Shown one piece after another: positions 27,802-37,633 of a stretch of DNA of 64,000 nucleotides. The position numbers and the translations under genes were made by a program. The number at the start of each line of letters is the position of its first letter. Position 1 is the first letter of the stretch. Where the stretch lies: NCBI RefSeq assembly GCF_900585905.1, contig NZ_UTVH01000034.1, forward strand, positions 248,001-312,000. Reading direction: 5' to 3'. The stretch comes from Pseudomonas viridiflava (GTDB lineage Bacteria > Pseudomonadota > Gammaproteobacteria > Pseudomonadales > Pseudomonadaceae). The notes under the pieces were generated by a model. It had not been told where the DNA came from. It did not search any database and was given only the letters and a program-made list of their open reading frames with translations.

Positions 27802-28122
27802 TCAGCGCGATTCGCGGGTGTTGGCGCGTTCGGCAGGGTAGAAATTGCCTTCTCTGTCCAGTTTTTTCAGCAGGTGGCGCACGGTGCTTTCGATGGCAGC
27901 GACTTCGCTGCGGTCGTCGACGTTATCAAGCTGCACGTGCAACCGGCGCGTGTTCTGGTCGTGCGTCCCTTCGCTGAGCATGTCGTGGGTGAATACCTGC
28001 TCGCCGCGCCACAGGCACAGGCCGGTTGGCTCATCTTCGGCTGGATCGCCGCCCAGCCAGATTTCGTTGATGGTTCGCAGGTCAGCGGTTGCCAGTTGGT
28101 CGACGTCGGTGGATCGGTTCAT
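27802..28122 (-). CDS. Hypothetical protein
   Basis: Unassigned acidic protein of 106 residues from ATG 28122. It lacks a signal peptide and membrane helices. A beta-like central part (GLCLWRGEQVFTHDM, RRLHVQLDNVDD) precedes a C-terminal helix (AAIESTVRHLLKKLDREGNFYPAE). The frame stays open further upstream, but the extension is poor in protein character. It lies between ku and the MFS gene; function cannot be inferred. Confidence 0.6.
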   Translation of the reverse strand: MNRSTDVDQLATADLRTINEIWLGGDPAEDEPTGLCLWRGEQVFTHDMLSEGTHDQNTRRLHVQLDNVDDRSEVAAIESTVRHLLKKLDREGNFYPAERANTRESR

Positions 28123-28220
28123 GTCTGTGGCCTGTAATGAAGTGATACAAGTCTGACGCATGCGTGCCTGAGGTCGTTCAACCTGAATCGCACGCTGGCG
28201 CGCGCTATCGGCCATTCGGC

Positions 28221-29534
28221 TCAGCGATTGACCAGCTTTGCCGGTAGCGCCACCACCAGCAAACTGCTGAGGATCAGGCAACCGGCGAAGAACCACATGG
28301 CGCCCGCGCTGCTGCCGCTGAGATCAATGGCCAGGCCCATCAGCGAGTTGCTCACCAGCCCGGCGATATTGGCCAGCGAGCACGCCAGGGCGAACCCGGT
28401 AGCGGCCGCGCGGCCTTTGAGGAAGGTGGCGGGCAAACTGAAAAATACCGGGACCGCGCCGATGATGGTCGCTGATGCAACGGCAAACAGCGCGACCGTA
28501 GCGACCAGATTCTGGGTAAAGAACGTGCTTGCGGCCATGGCTGCCGCGCCAATCAGAAAGGGCACGATGATGTGCCAGCGGCGCTCGCGCTGGCGGTCGG
28601 AGCTGGCACCGATCAGCAACATGCCAACCAGTGCGGCCAGGCTCGGCAGCGCGGTCAGGATACCGATCTGGAAGGTGTCGACGACTCCGGCGTTGCGAAT
28701 CAGGGTCGGCATCCAGAAGCCCATGGCGTAGGCGCTCAACAGAATCGAGAAGTCGATGCCCCCCAGCATCCACACTTTCAGATTCAACAGCCCGTCGCGC
28801 AAGCGATGCTTGCTGGCCGTCGCATCGGCATCGTCCTGGCGCAGCTCGCCCTCAAGCATTGTCTTTTCTTCGGCATTCATCCATCTGGCGTGGTGATAAC
28901 TGTCGGGCAATGCCCAGAGCGTGAGCACGCCCAGCACGATGCTGGGAAGGGCTTCCAGAATGAACAGCCACTGCCAGCCGCGCAGGCCTGCAGTGTGATC
29001 GAAGTGGCTCATGATCCAGCCCGACAGCGGGCCGCCGATGATGCTCGACAACGGCAGGCCGATCATGAACAGGGCGATGATGCGCCCGCGTCGATAGGTA
29101 GGGAACCAGGTGGTCAGGTAGAAGAGCACGCCTGGCAGAAAGCCGGCCTCGGCAACGCCGAGCAGAAAGCGCACGACGTAAAACTGCAGCGGCGTGGTCA
29201 CCAGCATGGTGCAGGCCGACAGCACTCCCCAAGTGATCATGATCCGGGCTATCCAGACTCTCGCACCGACCTTCTCCAGCACCAGATTACTGGGTACCTC
29301 GAACAGGATATAGCCGACAAAGAACAGCCCTGCGCCCAGGCCGAATGCGGTTTCGCTGAACTGCAACTGGTCGAGCATCTGCAGCTTGGCGAAGCCAATG
29401 TTGATGCGGTCCAGATAGGCTGCCAGGTAGCACAGGCACAGGAACGGAATCAGCCTCCAGGTGATCTTGCGGTACAGCGCGCCAATCGGCTCGGATCGGG
29501 TTGCTGCAGGTCTGCCAACAGTTGCTTGGGACAT
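28221..29534 (-). CDS. MFS transporter, anion:cation symporter type
   Basis: Twelve-helix major facilitator of 437 residues. Signatures include YLDRINIGFAKLQM after the first helix and the cytoplasmic motif FPTYRRGRIIALFM. The family (ACS: hexuronate, phthalate, tartrate, 4-hydroxyphenylacetate carriers) takes up organic anions with protons. Start at ATG 29534, with AAGAGAA upstream. No catabolic partner gene is adjacent on the same strand, so the substrate is unknown; proximity to the homogentisate genes might hint at an aromatic acid, but that is weak. Confidence 0.88.
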   Translation of the reverse strand: MSQATVGRPAATRSEPIGALYRKITWRLIPFLCLCYLAAYLDRINIGFAKLQMLDQLQFSETAFGLGAGLFFVGYILFEVPSNLVLEKVGARVWIARIMITWGVLSACTMLVTTPLQFYVVRFLLGVAEAGFLPGVLFYLTTWFPTYRRGRIIALFMIGLPLSSIIGGPLSGWIMSHFDHTAGLRGWQWLFILEALPSIVLGVLTLWALPDSYHHARWMNAEEKTMLEGELRQDDADATASKHRLRDGLLNLKVWMLGGIDFSILLSAYAMGFWMPTLIRNAGVVDTFQIGILTALPSLAALVGMLLIGASSDRQRERRWHIIVPFLIGAAAMAASTFFTQNLVATVALFAVASATIIGAVPVFFSLPATFLKGRAAATGFALACSLANIAGLVSNSLMGLAIDLSGSSAGAMWFFAGCLILSSLLVVALPAKLVNR

Positions 29535-29603
29535 GATGTTCTCTTGGCGCATCAATCAGTGCTCGGCGCACACGGGAGGCGCCAGGCAAGGATTACCGGC
29601 CGG

Positions 29604-30947
29604 TCAAAGGATTCGGTAGAGCAGGCGTTCAGCGCGGACCCGGCTGACCCGGCGCAGAAACGTGCGCACGGCCGGCGGATATTCGCTGAGTGTGTCGAGC
29701 TCGTCGTATCGGCCGACCCGCTGGGTATCATCCATCAGATGACTGATCTCGGCCTTGCGCGGCGCCAGCCATTGACCCTGAGGATCGTCAATGAGCAGGC
29801 CGTTCTCCAGATCGAGATTGAAGGCCCGAGGGTTGAGGTTGTTGCCGGTCAACAGTGTGTAGCGCTCATCGACCCACATGCCCTTGAGGTGGAAGGTGTT
29901 ATCGCCGTCTTTCCACAGGTGCAGGTTCAGCTGACCGCGGGCGATGGCGTCCTGATGTTTGTGGGCAAACCGGCGCAGGCTGATTTCGTACAGGTAGGGC
30001 AAGGCCGAAATGACTTTGAACGGCTCATCGACCGGGATGAAAAAGTCGTTGGCGGTCTTGTCGCCAATAATGATGTCGACCGTCACCCCCCGCTTGATTG
30101 CGCGATTGATCTCCCGCTTGATGGCCAGGGGCACGTTGAAATACGGCGTACAGATGGTCAATTGGGTCCGGGCGGCAGCAATCAGCTCCAGAATCACCCG
30201 ATTGAGCGGGTTGCGCGGGCCCACCCCCAACAGCGGGATGATCCGCAGCTCACCGTTTTCGCGCACCCCTTCGCTGGTGTCGTAGCTGACTTGCTTGAGG
30301 TGATTGCGAAAGGCGCGAATTTCACTGCGCAGGCTGCGCGAGGAAGGCGGCGACGGCAGGTCAAGGCGGTGCACGGCAGGCGATGAGAGGATGTCGCGCT
30401 GCACCATGCTCTGGAATGCGTCCGCCAGCGCCTTGTTGTGCACCAGGTGGTAACGGTCGAGGCGATACTTGTCCAGCTTGTGCAGATAGACGTTATTGAT
30501 GCTGGCGCCGCTGTAGATCAGCTCGTCATCCACCACGCTGCCTTTGAGGTGTAGCACGCCAAACAGCTCGCGGGTCTGCACCGGCACACCATAGACCGGC
30601 ACCTCGTGTTCGTATTCCAGATGCTGCGCCTGATACCAGGTCGAGTTGCCGGGCTGGCGTCCGGCACCGATCAGGCCCCGTTGCGCGCGGAACCAGTCCA
30701 CCAGTACCACAACGTCCAGTGCAGGGCGCGCCGCTTTGGCAGCATAGAGCGCATCGAGGATCTCCTGACCCGCCTCGTCCTGTTGCAGATACAGAGCGAC
30801 GATGTAGATGCGCTGGGTCGCCGCCGCGATTTTTTCCAGCAGGCAACGGCGATAATCGGCAGCGCCGGGCAGAAGGGTGATGGCATCGGCGGCCTGGGAG
30901 AAACCGCGTAGCGTTGCAAGACTGGAACGACGGAAGGTGGACCGCAT
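29604..30947 (-). CDS. pssA: CDP-diacylglycerol-serine O-phosphatidyltransferase (PLD type)
   Basis: Makes phosphatidylserine from CDP-diacylglycerol and serine, the committed step to phosphatidylethanolamine, at the inner membrane. The product is 447 residues, close to E. coli PssA (451), with colinear similarity. The two phospholipase-D HxKxxxxD motifs are intact: HLKGSVVD and HLKGMWVD. The segments RIYIVALYLQQDE and GDKTANDFFIP are family hallmarks. The ATG at 30947 has GAGAGG upstream. It is divergent from hpd across a 330-base gap. Confidence 0.95.
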   Translation of the reverse strand: MRSTFRRSSLATLRGFSQAADAITLLPGAADYRRCLLEKIAAATQRIYIVALYLQQDEAGQEILDALYAAKAARPALDVVVLVDWFRAQRGLIGAGRQPGNSTWYQAQHLEYEHEVPVYGVPVQTRELFGVLHLKGSVVDDELIYSGASINNVYLHKLDKYRLDRYHLVHNKALADAFQSMVQRDILSSPAVHRLDLPSPPSSRSLRSEIRAFRNHLKQVSYDTSEGVRENGELRIIPLLGVGPRNPLNRVILELIAAARTQLTICTPYFNVPLAIKREINRAIKRGVTVDIIIGDKTANDFFIPVDEPFKVISALPYLYEISLRRFAHKHQDAIARGQLNLHLWKDGDNTFHLKGMWVDERYTLLTGNNLNPRAFNLDLENGLLIDDPQGQWLAPRKAEISHLMDDTQRVGRYDELDTLSEYPPAVRTFLRRVSRVRAERLLYRIL

Positions 30948-31031
30948 AAGCCTCTCGAAGGGTTAAAGCAACAGGCTGCGAGCTTACACCAGTGCAACTG
31001 TCAGGTCGTGGGTGTGATGCGCTCGACAGGC

Positions 31032-31093
31032 GGTGTCGCAATTGACACCCGCAGGGTAAACGCGCAAGTTACGCGAACCGTAAATCGATTACG
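31032..31093. promoter_or_regulatory. Inverted repeats in the pssA-hpd gap
   Basis: The 330-base gap 30948-31277 holds two dyads. GGTGTC-N6-GACACC spans 31032-31049, and CGTAA-N5-TTACG spans 31079-31093. Further GTAA/TTAC half-sites lie around them (31056-31071, 31098-31101). The second dyad shares ATTACG with the dyad before hmgA, suggesting a common regulator of tyrosine catabolism. A consensus TyrR/PhhR box (TGTAAA-N6-TTTACA) was not found. Confidence 0.45.
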
Positions 31094-31277
31094 AATAATT
31101 ACAATAAGGGCGCGCAAGCTGACACGCCGGAGTAGTCTGACCCGATGAATATGTATGGCCTGCAACTGATCTTCGGTGATTTTCTCGCCCGCAGCGTGCG
31201 CGGCATCCCCTGTGCTCCGCCTGCTGGAACGTGACCGCCAAAAGCCGCCACTTCACTTTCCAGCAAGGAACTGCACC

Positions 31278-32378
31278 ATGACTGATGTTCACACTGATCT
31301 CTACGAAAATCCGATGGGCCTGATGGGCTTCGAATTCATCGAATTTGCATCCCCGACCGCCAATACCCTTGAGCCTGTGTTCCAGATCATGGGCTTCACC
31401 AAAGTGGCGGTGCATCGCTCCAAAGCTGTGGTGCTCTATCGCCAGGGCGATATCAACATCATCCTCAACAATGAGCCCCACAGCGTCGCGTCTTATTTTG
31501 CTGCCGAGCATGGGCCTTCGGTTTGCGGCATGGCGTTCCGCGTTCGGGACGCCCAGAAGGCGTACAACCGCGCGCTGGAGCTGGGCGCGCAGCCAGTGGA
31601 AATCGCCACCGGCCCCATGGAGTTGCGCCTGCCGGCGATCAAGGGCATTGGTGGTGCGCCGCTTTACCTGATCGACCGCTTCGGTGAGGGCACTTCGATT
31701 TACGACATCGATTTCAACTTCATTGAGGGCGTGGATCGTCATCCCCAGGGGGCAGGGCTCAAGTTCATTGATCACCTGACCCACAACGTGTATCGCGGGC
31801 GCATGGCGTATTGGGCGAACTTCTATGAAAAGCTGTTCAATTTTCGTGAAATCCGTTTTTTCGACATCAAAGGCGAGTACACCGGCCTGACATCCAAGGC
31901 GATGACTGCGCCGGATGGCATGATCCGCATCCCGCTCAACGAAGAGTCGTCGAAAGGGGCAGGGCAGATCGAAGAGTTCCTGATGAAGTTCAACGGCGAG
32001 GGCATTCAGCATGTCGCGTTCTTTACCGATGATCTGATCAAGACCTGGGACGCATTGAAAGCCATTGGTATGCGCTTCATGACCGCGCCACCCGAAACCT
32101 ATTACGAAATGCTGCAGGGCCGACTGCCCAATCATGGCGAACCGGAAGCCGAGTTGAAAAGCCGGGGTATCCTGCTCGATGGCACCTCTGATGGCGGCGA
32201 ACGTCGTCTGTTGCTGCAGATATTTTCGGAAAACCTGATGGGGCCGGTGTTTTTCGAGTTTATCCAGCGCAAGGGCGACGATGGCTTTGGCGAGGGCAAC
32301 TTCAAGGCATTGTTCGAATCCATCGAACGCGATCAGGTCAGGCGAGGCGTGCTGGCGCCAGATGTTTTGGTGAGCTGA
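31278..32378 (+). CDS. hpd: 4-hydroxyphenylpyruvate dioxygenase
   Basis: Non-haem iron enzyme converting 4-hydroxyphenylpyruvate to homogentisate in tyrosine breakdown; also the gateway to pyomelanin. The product is 366 residues. The Fe(II) ligands are H166 (IDHLTH), H245 (GIQHVAFF) and E327 (FFEFIQ), the facial triad of the family. Start at ATG 31278 with AAGGA about 8 bases upstream. It is a single gene, separated from hmgA-fahA by the divergent regulator, but in the same pathway. Confidence 0.97.
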   Translation: MTDVHTDLYENPMGLMGFEFIEFASPTANTLEPVFQIMGFTKVAVHRSKAVVLYRQGDINIILNNEPHSVASYFAAEHGPSVCGMAFRVRDAQKAYNRALELGAQPVEIATGPMELRLPAIKGIGGAPLYLIDRFGEGTSIYDIDFNFIEGVDRHPQGAGLKFIDHLTHNVYRGRMAYWANFYEKLFNFREIRFFDIKGEYTGLTSKAMTAPDGMIRIPLNEESSKGAGQIEEFLMKFNGEGIQHVAFFTDDLIKTWDALKAIGMRFMTAPPETYYEMLQGRLPNHGEPEAELKSRGILLDGTSDGGERRLLLQIFSENLMGPVFFEFIQRKGDDGFGEGNFKALFESIERDQVRRGVLAPDVLVS

Positions 32379-32424
32379 CTTTGTGCGGCAAGCAGGATTG
32401 CGCGGCTGTGCTGAATGACGCCTT

Positions 32425-32445
32425 CGCAAGCAAGCTTGCTCCCAC
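32425..32445. repeat. REP-like fragment after hpd
   Basis: The stretch with GCAAGCTTGCTCCCAC resembles the conserved end of Pseudomonas REP sequences. A second partial copy (GAGCTTGCTC) lies at 32480-32489. No complete inverted pair is formed, so these look like eroded copies in the hpd-hmgR gap. Confidence 0.45.
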
Positions 32446-32493
32446 TTGAATATCCGCCACTCGCCAAATCCGTGGCAGTGAGCTTGCTCTTTT

Positions 32494-33303
32494 CTAGCCT
32501 TCGAACAAGCCCGTCTCGCCGCCCATTCTTGTGCTGATGATGCGGGCCGTGGCGCGCAGTTTTTGTGCTGCCTCGGTCTGTCGTTTGCCGTTGAATACCG
32601 ACGCGGAGCCGACTACGGTGATCACTCCGGACAGCGAGCCGCCCATGCTCAGCAACGGTGATGAGACCGCGTTCACTCCCGCCATCAATAACCCCTGAAT
32701 CTGATGCACGCCGGTTGTACGGATGTCGGTCAGATGCTTTTCCACGTCATTCAACTGCGCGGCGCCGAGATGAGCGGATTCGGCCAAGCGCAAGGTGGCG
32801 GTTTCGCGCGGGTCAAGAAACGCTTGGAAGACCAGCCCGGTGGAGGATGTCAGCAGCGGCAGTACCGAGCCGATCTGCGTCACCAGTGTCACTGCACCGC
32901 TTGAGCGCTCGACATAGACCACGGTAGGGCCCTTGTTGCCCCAGACGGCCAGAAAACAGGTTTCATTCAACTCGTCGCGCAGGCTGACCAGGTGCGCTGC
33001 GCTGACCTTCAGCACATCCAGATGACCCACCGCTGCCAGACCGACCTGCAGCGCTTCGCGGCCGAGCCCATAGTGATTACTGGCGCTGTCCTGTTCGGCA
33101 AAGCCACTGGCGATCAGCGCCTGCAGGTAGCGATGCACCTTGCTGGCCGGCATGTCCAGGTGATCGGCCAGCTTTGACAGGGAGGTAGAAGGCGCCAGGT
33201 CTGCGAGCGCCTTGAGCACGCCCATGGCTACTTCAGCGGCTTGCACCTTTTGCACGCGGGCGCCTGCGGGGCTGTCGAGGTCTGGGTTCATTGGGTGAGC
33301 CAT
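32494..33303 (-). CDS. hmgR: IclR-family repressor of homogentisate genes (HmgR-like)
   Basis: Regulator of 269 residues. An N-terminal winged helix (about 20-82, with STSLSKLADHLDMPASKVHRYLQ) precedes an IclR effector domain (about 95-260). It is divergent from hmgA-fahA, the arrangement of HmgR in P. putida, where homogentisate relieves repression of the hmg operon. By context it probably controls hmgA-fahA and perhaps hpd. Two starts are possible (33303 and 33291), neither with a good ribosome site. It is convergent with hpd. Confidence 0.78.
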   Translation of the reverse strand: MAHPMNPDLDSPAGARVQKVQAAEVAMGVLKALADLAPSTSLSKLADHLDMPASKVHRYLQALIASGFAEQDSASNHYGLGREALQVGLAAVGHLDVLKVSAAHLVSLRDELNETCFLAVWGNKGPTVVYVERSSGAVTLVTQIGSVLPLLTSSTGLVFQAFLDPRETATLRLAESAHLGAAQLNDVEKHLTDIRTTGVHQIQGLLMAGVNAVSSPLLSMGGSLSGVITVVGSASVFNGKRQTEAAQKLRATARIISTRMGGETGLFEG

Positions 33304-33352
33304 TGCCGGTCTGGAAAGGCTGCTTTATAGCTTGACCAGCCTGTGAACTCAA

Positions 33353-33369
33353 ATTACGTTATGCGTAAT
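33353..33369. promoter_or_regulatory. Candidate HmgR operator before hmgA
   Basis: ATTACG-N5-CGTAAT, a perfect 6-bp dyad over 17 bases, lies in the hmgR-hmgA divergent gap, 58 bases before the hmgA start. Length and symmetry fit an IclR-type site. Confidence 0.55.
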
Positions 33370-33426
33370 CATGTTATTCCCTGTGTAATTTCGCCGTCTG
33401 CATCCAATAATAACCAGAGGTCGAAG

Positions 33427-34746
33427 ATGTTCACTTCTCAGCCCGCCGACGCCCTCAGCTACCAGTCCGGTTTCGGCAACCAGTTCAGCAGTGAAGCCCT
33501 GCCTGGCGCCTTGCCGGTGGGGCAGAACTCGCCGCAACGACACACGCTGGGGCTGTACGCGGAGCTGCTGTCTGGCACAGCGTTTACAGTGCCTCGCGCG
33601 CAGGCGCGGCGCACCTGGCTGTATCGGATAAGCCCCAGCGCTACGCACCCGGCGTATCAGCGTCTGGATCGGCAGATTGCCGGGCGCGAGCTGGGGCCTG
33701 TCACTCCCAATCGCTTGCGCTGGAGCGCTTTTGACTGCGCAGCCGAGGCAACCGACTTCATCGACGGTCTGCTGCTCATGGCGGGCACCAGCGCTGCTGA
33801 TCAGGCCGACGGGGTGAGCATTTATACCTACTGCAGCAATGCCTCAATGCAGCGTGCGTTCTACAACGCCGACGGCGAATGGCTGATCGTGCCGCAATCC
33901 GGGCGCCTGCGGCTGGTGACCGAATTAGGCCTGCTGGACATCGAACCGCAGGAAATTGCGGTGATCCCGCGGGGCATGAAGTTCAGCGTGCAGCTGCTTG
34001 ATGCAAGTGCGCGGGGCTATGTTTGCGAGAATCACGGCTGCGCGCTGCGCCTGCCCGATCTGGGGCCGATTGGCAGCAACGGGCTCGCCAATCCTCGAGA
34101 TTTTCTTACGCCTTCGGCGTGGTTCCACGATTACAACGAGCCGGTGACACTGGTGCAGAAGTTTCTCGGTGAGCTGTGGGCAACCTCCCTGGATCATTCA
34201 CCCTTCGATGTGGTGGGCTGGCATGGCAACAACGTGCCGTACAAGTATGACCTGCGCCGGTTCAATACAATGGGGACGGTGAGCTATGACCATCCCGATC
34301 CTTCGATTTTCACTGTGCTGACCGCCCCCGGTGCAGTTGAAGGTCAGGCCAATATCGACTTCGTGATCTTCCCTCCGCGCTGGATGGTGGCGGAAAACAC
34401 CTTCCGCCCGCCCTGGTTTCACCGCAACCTGATGAATGAATTCATGGGCCTGATCGCCGGTGCCTACGATGCCAAGGCGCATGGTTTCATGCCCGGCGGG
34501 GCGTCGCTGCACAATTGCATGAGCGCCCACGGCCCGGATAACGCGACAGCGGAAAAAGCCATTGCTGCAACCCTGCAGCCGCACAAGATCGATAACACCA
34601 TGGCCTTCATGTTCGAAACCTGCAAGGTGCTGCGGGCCAGTCAGCAGGCGCTGCAATGCGAACAATTGCAGCCTGACTACGATGCCTGCTGGACCGCCAT
34701 GGCGAAGACATTCAACCCGTCCATCAACAGGGAAGGCGCGCAATGA
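33427..34746 (+). CDS. hmgA: Homogentisate 1,2-dioxygenase
   Basis: Opens the homogentisate ring to 4-maleylacetoacetate using Fe(II) and O2. The product is 439 residues, the family size. It starts [19 protein letters not shown], the classic N-terminus. The metal site lies in the C-terminal half, around [14 protein letters not shown] and [15 protein letters not shown] 33427 has AGAGG upstream; the frame extends to 33343 without coding character. The stop overlaps the fahA start by 4 bases (ATGA). Loss of this gene would give pyomelanin accumulation. Confidence 0.97.
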   Translation: MFTSQPADALSYQSGFGNQFSSEALPGALPVGQNSPQRHTLGLYAELLSGTAFTVPRAQARRTWLYRISPSATHPAYQRLDRQIAGRELGPVTPNRLRWSAFDCAAEATDFIDGLLLMAGTSAADQADGVSIYTYCSNASMQRAFYNADGEWLIVPQSGRLRLVTELGLLDIEPQEIAVIPRGMKFSVQLLDASARGYVCENHGCALRLPDLGPIGSNGLANPRDFLTPSAWFHDYNEPVTLVQKFLGELWATSLDHSPFDVVGWHGNNVPYKYDLRRFNTMGTVSYDHPDPSIFTVLTAPGAVEGQANIDFVIFPPRWMVAENTFRPPWFHRNLMNEFMGLIAGAYDAKAHGFMPGGASLHNCMSAHGPDNATAEKAIAATLQPHKIDNTMAFMFETCKVLRASQQALQCEQLQPDYDACWTAMAKTFNPSINREGAQ

Positions 34747-36038
34747 CTGCATCGGCAATCAGTCGCAGCTGGGTGACTTCGGCCAACGGCCACGCCGATT
34801 TCCCGCTGCAGAATCTCCCCTTTGGCGTGTTCAGTTGCGCGGATTCACCCAGGCGTGGCGGCGTTGCCATTGGTGACTGCATTTTCGACCTGCAAGCGGC
34901 GTTGAATGCAGGTTTTTTCAATGGCGCGGCGCGCGGGGCTGCCGAGGCGGCGGCGCGTGATCAGCTCAACGACTTTTTCGCTCTGGGTGCTCGCGCGCGG
35001 CAAACCCTGCGTGATGAACTGCTGCATCTGCTTGATGAACACAGCCCGCAACGTGCGCGTTTGCAGAGCTGCGTCAACCTGCTGCTGCCGATGGACAGCT
35101 GCCAACTGCACATGCCCGCGAGGGTGGGCGATTACACTGATTTTTATGTCGGCATCCACCACGCCATGAACGTCGGCAAAATGTTCCGTCCGGACAATCC
35201 GCTGCTGCCCAATTACAAGTATGTGCCGATTGCCTACCACGGCCGCGCCTCGACCCTTCGCGTGTCCGGTCAGCCTGTCAGGCGGCCCAGCGGCCAGGCG
35301 TTGGCGCCCGGGGAGCACGTGCCACAGCTCACGCCGACTAAACGGCTCGATTACGAGCTGGAAATGGGTGTGTGGATCGGCCCCGGCAACCCCGATGGTC
35401 AGCCCATCCGAATCGCCCAGGCGGCGCAGCACATTGCCGGGCTGTGTCTGCTCAACGACTGGTCGGCGCGTGATCTGCAGGCCTGGGAATATCAGCCCCT
35501 TGGGCCTTTCCTTTCCAAAAGCTTTGCCACCAGTATTTCGCCCTGGGTGGTGACGGTCGAGGCCCTGGCGCCTTTTCGCAGCCCTCAGCCGCCAAGGCCT
35601 GAAGGAGATCCGCAGCCGCTGCCCTATCTGTTCGATGAAGCCGATCAGGAAGCGGGCGCACTGGACATCGAACTGCACGTGCTGCTGCTGACGCGGCGCA
35701 TGAAAGAGCAGGGCATCGGTGCCCATCGACTGGCCAGCAGCAACACCCTGAACATGTACTGGACCGTGGCGCAGATGCTGGCGCATCACAGCGTCAACGG
35801 CTGTCTGATGCAGCCCGGTGATCTGTTGGGCACTGGCACGCTGTCAGGCCCTCATTCCGGGCAGCTTGGCAGTCTGCTGGAAATCACCGAGGGCGGTAAG
35901 CACGCTATCGATCTGCCTGGCGGCGAAGTGCGACGTTTCCTGGAGGCGGGTGACGAAGTGATCCTCAGGGCCCGCTGCCAACGCGAGGGCAAGGTGTCCA
36001 TAGGATTTGGTGAGTGTCGCGCGGTGGTGCTGGATTGA
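34743..36038 (+). CDS. fahA: Fumarylacetoacetase
   Basis: Hydrolyses fumarylacetoacetate to fumarate and acetoacetate, the last step of tyrosine breakdown. The product is 431 residues. The FAA fold has the conserved [16 protein letters not shown] segment, the metal-binding glutamates in [12 protein letters not shown], and [19 protein letters not shown]. It is translationally coupled to hmgA. The expected third gene, maleylacetoacetate isomerase, does not follow; an inverted repeat ends the operon. Confidence 0.97.
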   Translation: MTASAISRSWVTSANGHADFPLQNLPFGVFSCADSPRRGGVAIGDCIFDLQAALNAGFFNGAARGAAEAAARDQLNDFFALGARARQTLRDELLHLLDEHSPQRARLQSCVNLLLPMDSCQLHMPARVGDYTDFYVGIHHAMNVGKMFRPDNPLLPNYKYVPIAYHGRASTLRVSGQPVRRPSGQALAPGEHVPQLTPTKRLDYELEMGVWIGPGNPDGQPIRIAQAAQHIAGLCLLNDWSARDLQAWEYQPLGPFLSKSFATSISPWVVTVEALAPFRSPQPPRPEGDPQPLPYLFDEADQEAGALDIELHVLLLTRRMKEQGIGAHRLASSNTLNMYWTVAQMLAHHSVNGCLMQPGDLLGTGTLSGPHSGQLGSLLEITEGGKHAIDLPGGEVRRFLEAGDEVILRARCQREGKVSIGFGECRAVVLD

Positions 36039-36066
36039 ACTCTGTCAATCAGGCGCCATTGCTCTT

Positions 36067-36145
36067 TGTAGGAGCCAACTTGTTGGCGAAGCGTAGGGCC
36101 TGATTCAACAGTCAGGACGCCTCGCCAACAAGTTGGCTCCTACAG
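36067..36145. repeat. Long inverted repeat (REP-like doublet) after fahA
   Basis: The 27-base arms at 36067-36093 and 36118-36144 differ at one position and begin with TGTAGGAGCC / end with GGCTCCTACA. They enclose a smaller dyad (CCTGA / TCAGG). The TGTAGGAGC...GCTCCTACA termini recur at 62012-62059, marking a dispersed Pseudomonas REP-type element. It overlaps the stop codon of the convergent D-aminoacylase gene by a few bases and could block read-through from both sides. Confidence 0.8.
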
Positions 36146-37630
36146 GTGCTCATCTATGCGCAGGCCAGAATTTGTTCCAAACCCATCCACCAGCGATCCA
36201 CTGCGGGGCAGAAACCTGCCCTGGCGCTCACCCTGACGTTTGCCGTCGGCGTAGCTCAAACGGCCATTGACCCAGACGCCGTCAATCCCTTCGGCAGCGC
36301 GCTGCGGATTGTTGAAATCCGCGACATCGCGCACGGTTTGCGGGTTGAACAGCACCAGATCGGCCCAGTAGCCTTCTCGAATCAGACCTCGCTGCTGCAA
36401 GCCGAAACGGGCAGCGGAAAGCCCGGTCATCTTGTGCACTGCGGTGTGCAGCGGGAACAGCCCTCTATCCCGGCTGAAATGGCCAAGCACCCGGGGGAAG
36501 GCGCCCCACAGGCGTGGATGCGGAAAGGGATCTTCCGGTAGACCGTCGGAGCCGATCATCGTCAAGGGGTGTGCCATGATGCGTTCGACGTCGCCTTCAT
36601 CCATGCCGTAATAGACCGCGCCCGCTGGCTGCAGCTTGCGTGCCGCGTCCAGCAGCGAGAGCTTCCAGTCGGCGGCGATGGCCTTGAGATCGCGTCCGCC
36701 CTGGTCCGGGTGTGGCGTCGACCAGGTGATGGTGATGCGGAAGGCGTCGGTTACCTGTTTCAGGTCCAGGGTCGACGAGCTGGCCGCGTAAGGGTAGCAG
36801 TCGCAGCCCACCGGCTGATGCCGCGCTGCCCGTTCCAGCGCCGCCAGCAAGTCCGGGCTGCGGCCCCAGTTACCCGCGCCTGCGCATTTCATGTGTGAAA
36901 TCACCACTGGCGAGCGCGCATGGCGGCCGATGTCGAAGGCTTCGGCCATGGCCTCCAGCACCGGTTCGAACTCGCTGCGCAAGTGGGTGGTGTACACCGC
37001 CCCGAAGGCGGTCAGCTCTTCTGCCAGTTGCTTGACTTCAGCTGTTTCGGCCGCGAAGGCCGAGGCATAGGCCAGGCCAGTGGACAAGCCCAGTGCGCCG
37101 TTTTCCAGGCTGTCATGCAACTGCCTGCGCATGGCGGCGATCTCATCCGTGCTGGCGCTACGCAGCAGGTCATCCATGTGATTGCTGCGCAACGCGGTGT
37201 GGCCGATCAGTGCCGCAACATTGACGGCGGGCCGGGCTTTTTCGACGGCTGCGCGATAATCGGCAAAGCATGGATAGACAAAGGCAGCGGCGTCGCCCAG
37301 CAGGTTCATCGGGTCGGGGGGATTGGCGCGTAGCGAAACGGGTGACGCGCTGATGCCGCAGTTGCCGACGATGACCGTCGTCACCCCCTGACTGATCTTG
37401 GGCAGCATGTCCGGCTGGCGAATCACGACCGTATCGTCATGAGTGTGAACGTCGATGAAACCCGGTGCCAGCACGCGGCCTGCAGCAATCACCTCTGCGC
37501 TTGCCTCGGTACCGGCCAGATTGCCGATACGCTGAATCAGGCCGTCGGCAATCGCCACGTCGGCGCGCACGCCGGGCGTATCGCTGCCATCGATGATCAG
37601 CGCATCGCGAATGATCAGGTCATACATCAT
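36140..37630 (-). CDS. N-acyl-D-amino-acid deacylase (D-aminoacylase)
   Basis: Zinc amidohydrolase of 496 residues that frees D-amino acids from N-acyl derivatives. The N-terminal small beta domain leads to the metal motif HTHDD (about 62-66). The carboxylated-lysine region is replaced, as usual in this family, by the Cys of VIVGNCG near residue 93. The terminal domain contains GSDGLPEDPFPHPRLWG, with the catalytic Asp of GSDG. It is downstream of an RpiR regulator and a GntP permease on one transcript (gap of 3 bases to the regulator). The unit probably imports and processes a D-amino-acid derivative. The stop codon lies inside the REP-like repeat. Confidence 0.92.
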   Translation of the reverse strand: MMYDLIIRDALIIDGSDTPGVRADVAIADGLIQRIGNLAGTEASAEVIAAGRVLAPGFIDVHTHDDTVVIRQPDMLPKISQGVTTVIVGNCGISASPVSLRANPPDPMNLLGDAAAFVYPCFADYRAAVEKARPAVNVAALIGHTALRSNHMDDLLRSASTDEIAAMRRQLHDSLENGALGLSTGLAYASAFAAETAEVKQLAEELTAFGAVYTTHLRSEFEPVLEAMAEAFDIGRHARSPVVISHMKCAGAGNWGRSPDLLAALERAARHQPVGCDCYPYAASSSTLDLKQVTDAFRITITWSTPHPDQGGRDLKAIAADWKLSLLDAARKLQPAGAVYYGMDEGDVERIMAHPLTMIGSDGLPEDPFPHPRLWGAFPRVLGHFSRDRGLFPLHTAVHKMTGLSAARFGLQQRGLIREGYWADLVLFNPQTVRDVADFNNPQRAAEGIDGVWVNGRLSYADGKRQGERQGRFLPRSGSLVDGFGTNSGLRIDEHL

Positions 37631-37633
37631 GGT

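Noticed and set aside
28572..30386. 604-codon frame antisense to the MFS and pssA genes
   Set aside because: It spans two well-supported genes on the other strand and has no family features.
31145..31234. 29-codon frame upstream of hpd that could be a leader peptide
   Set aside because: It lacks a run of Tyr or Phe codons and no attenuator hairpins follow; the ribosome site is too far upstream.
30948..31277. TyrR/PhhR box before hpd
   Set aside because: GTAA...TTAC half-sites occur but none fits TGTAAA-N6-TTTACA with correct spacing.
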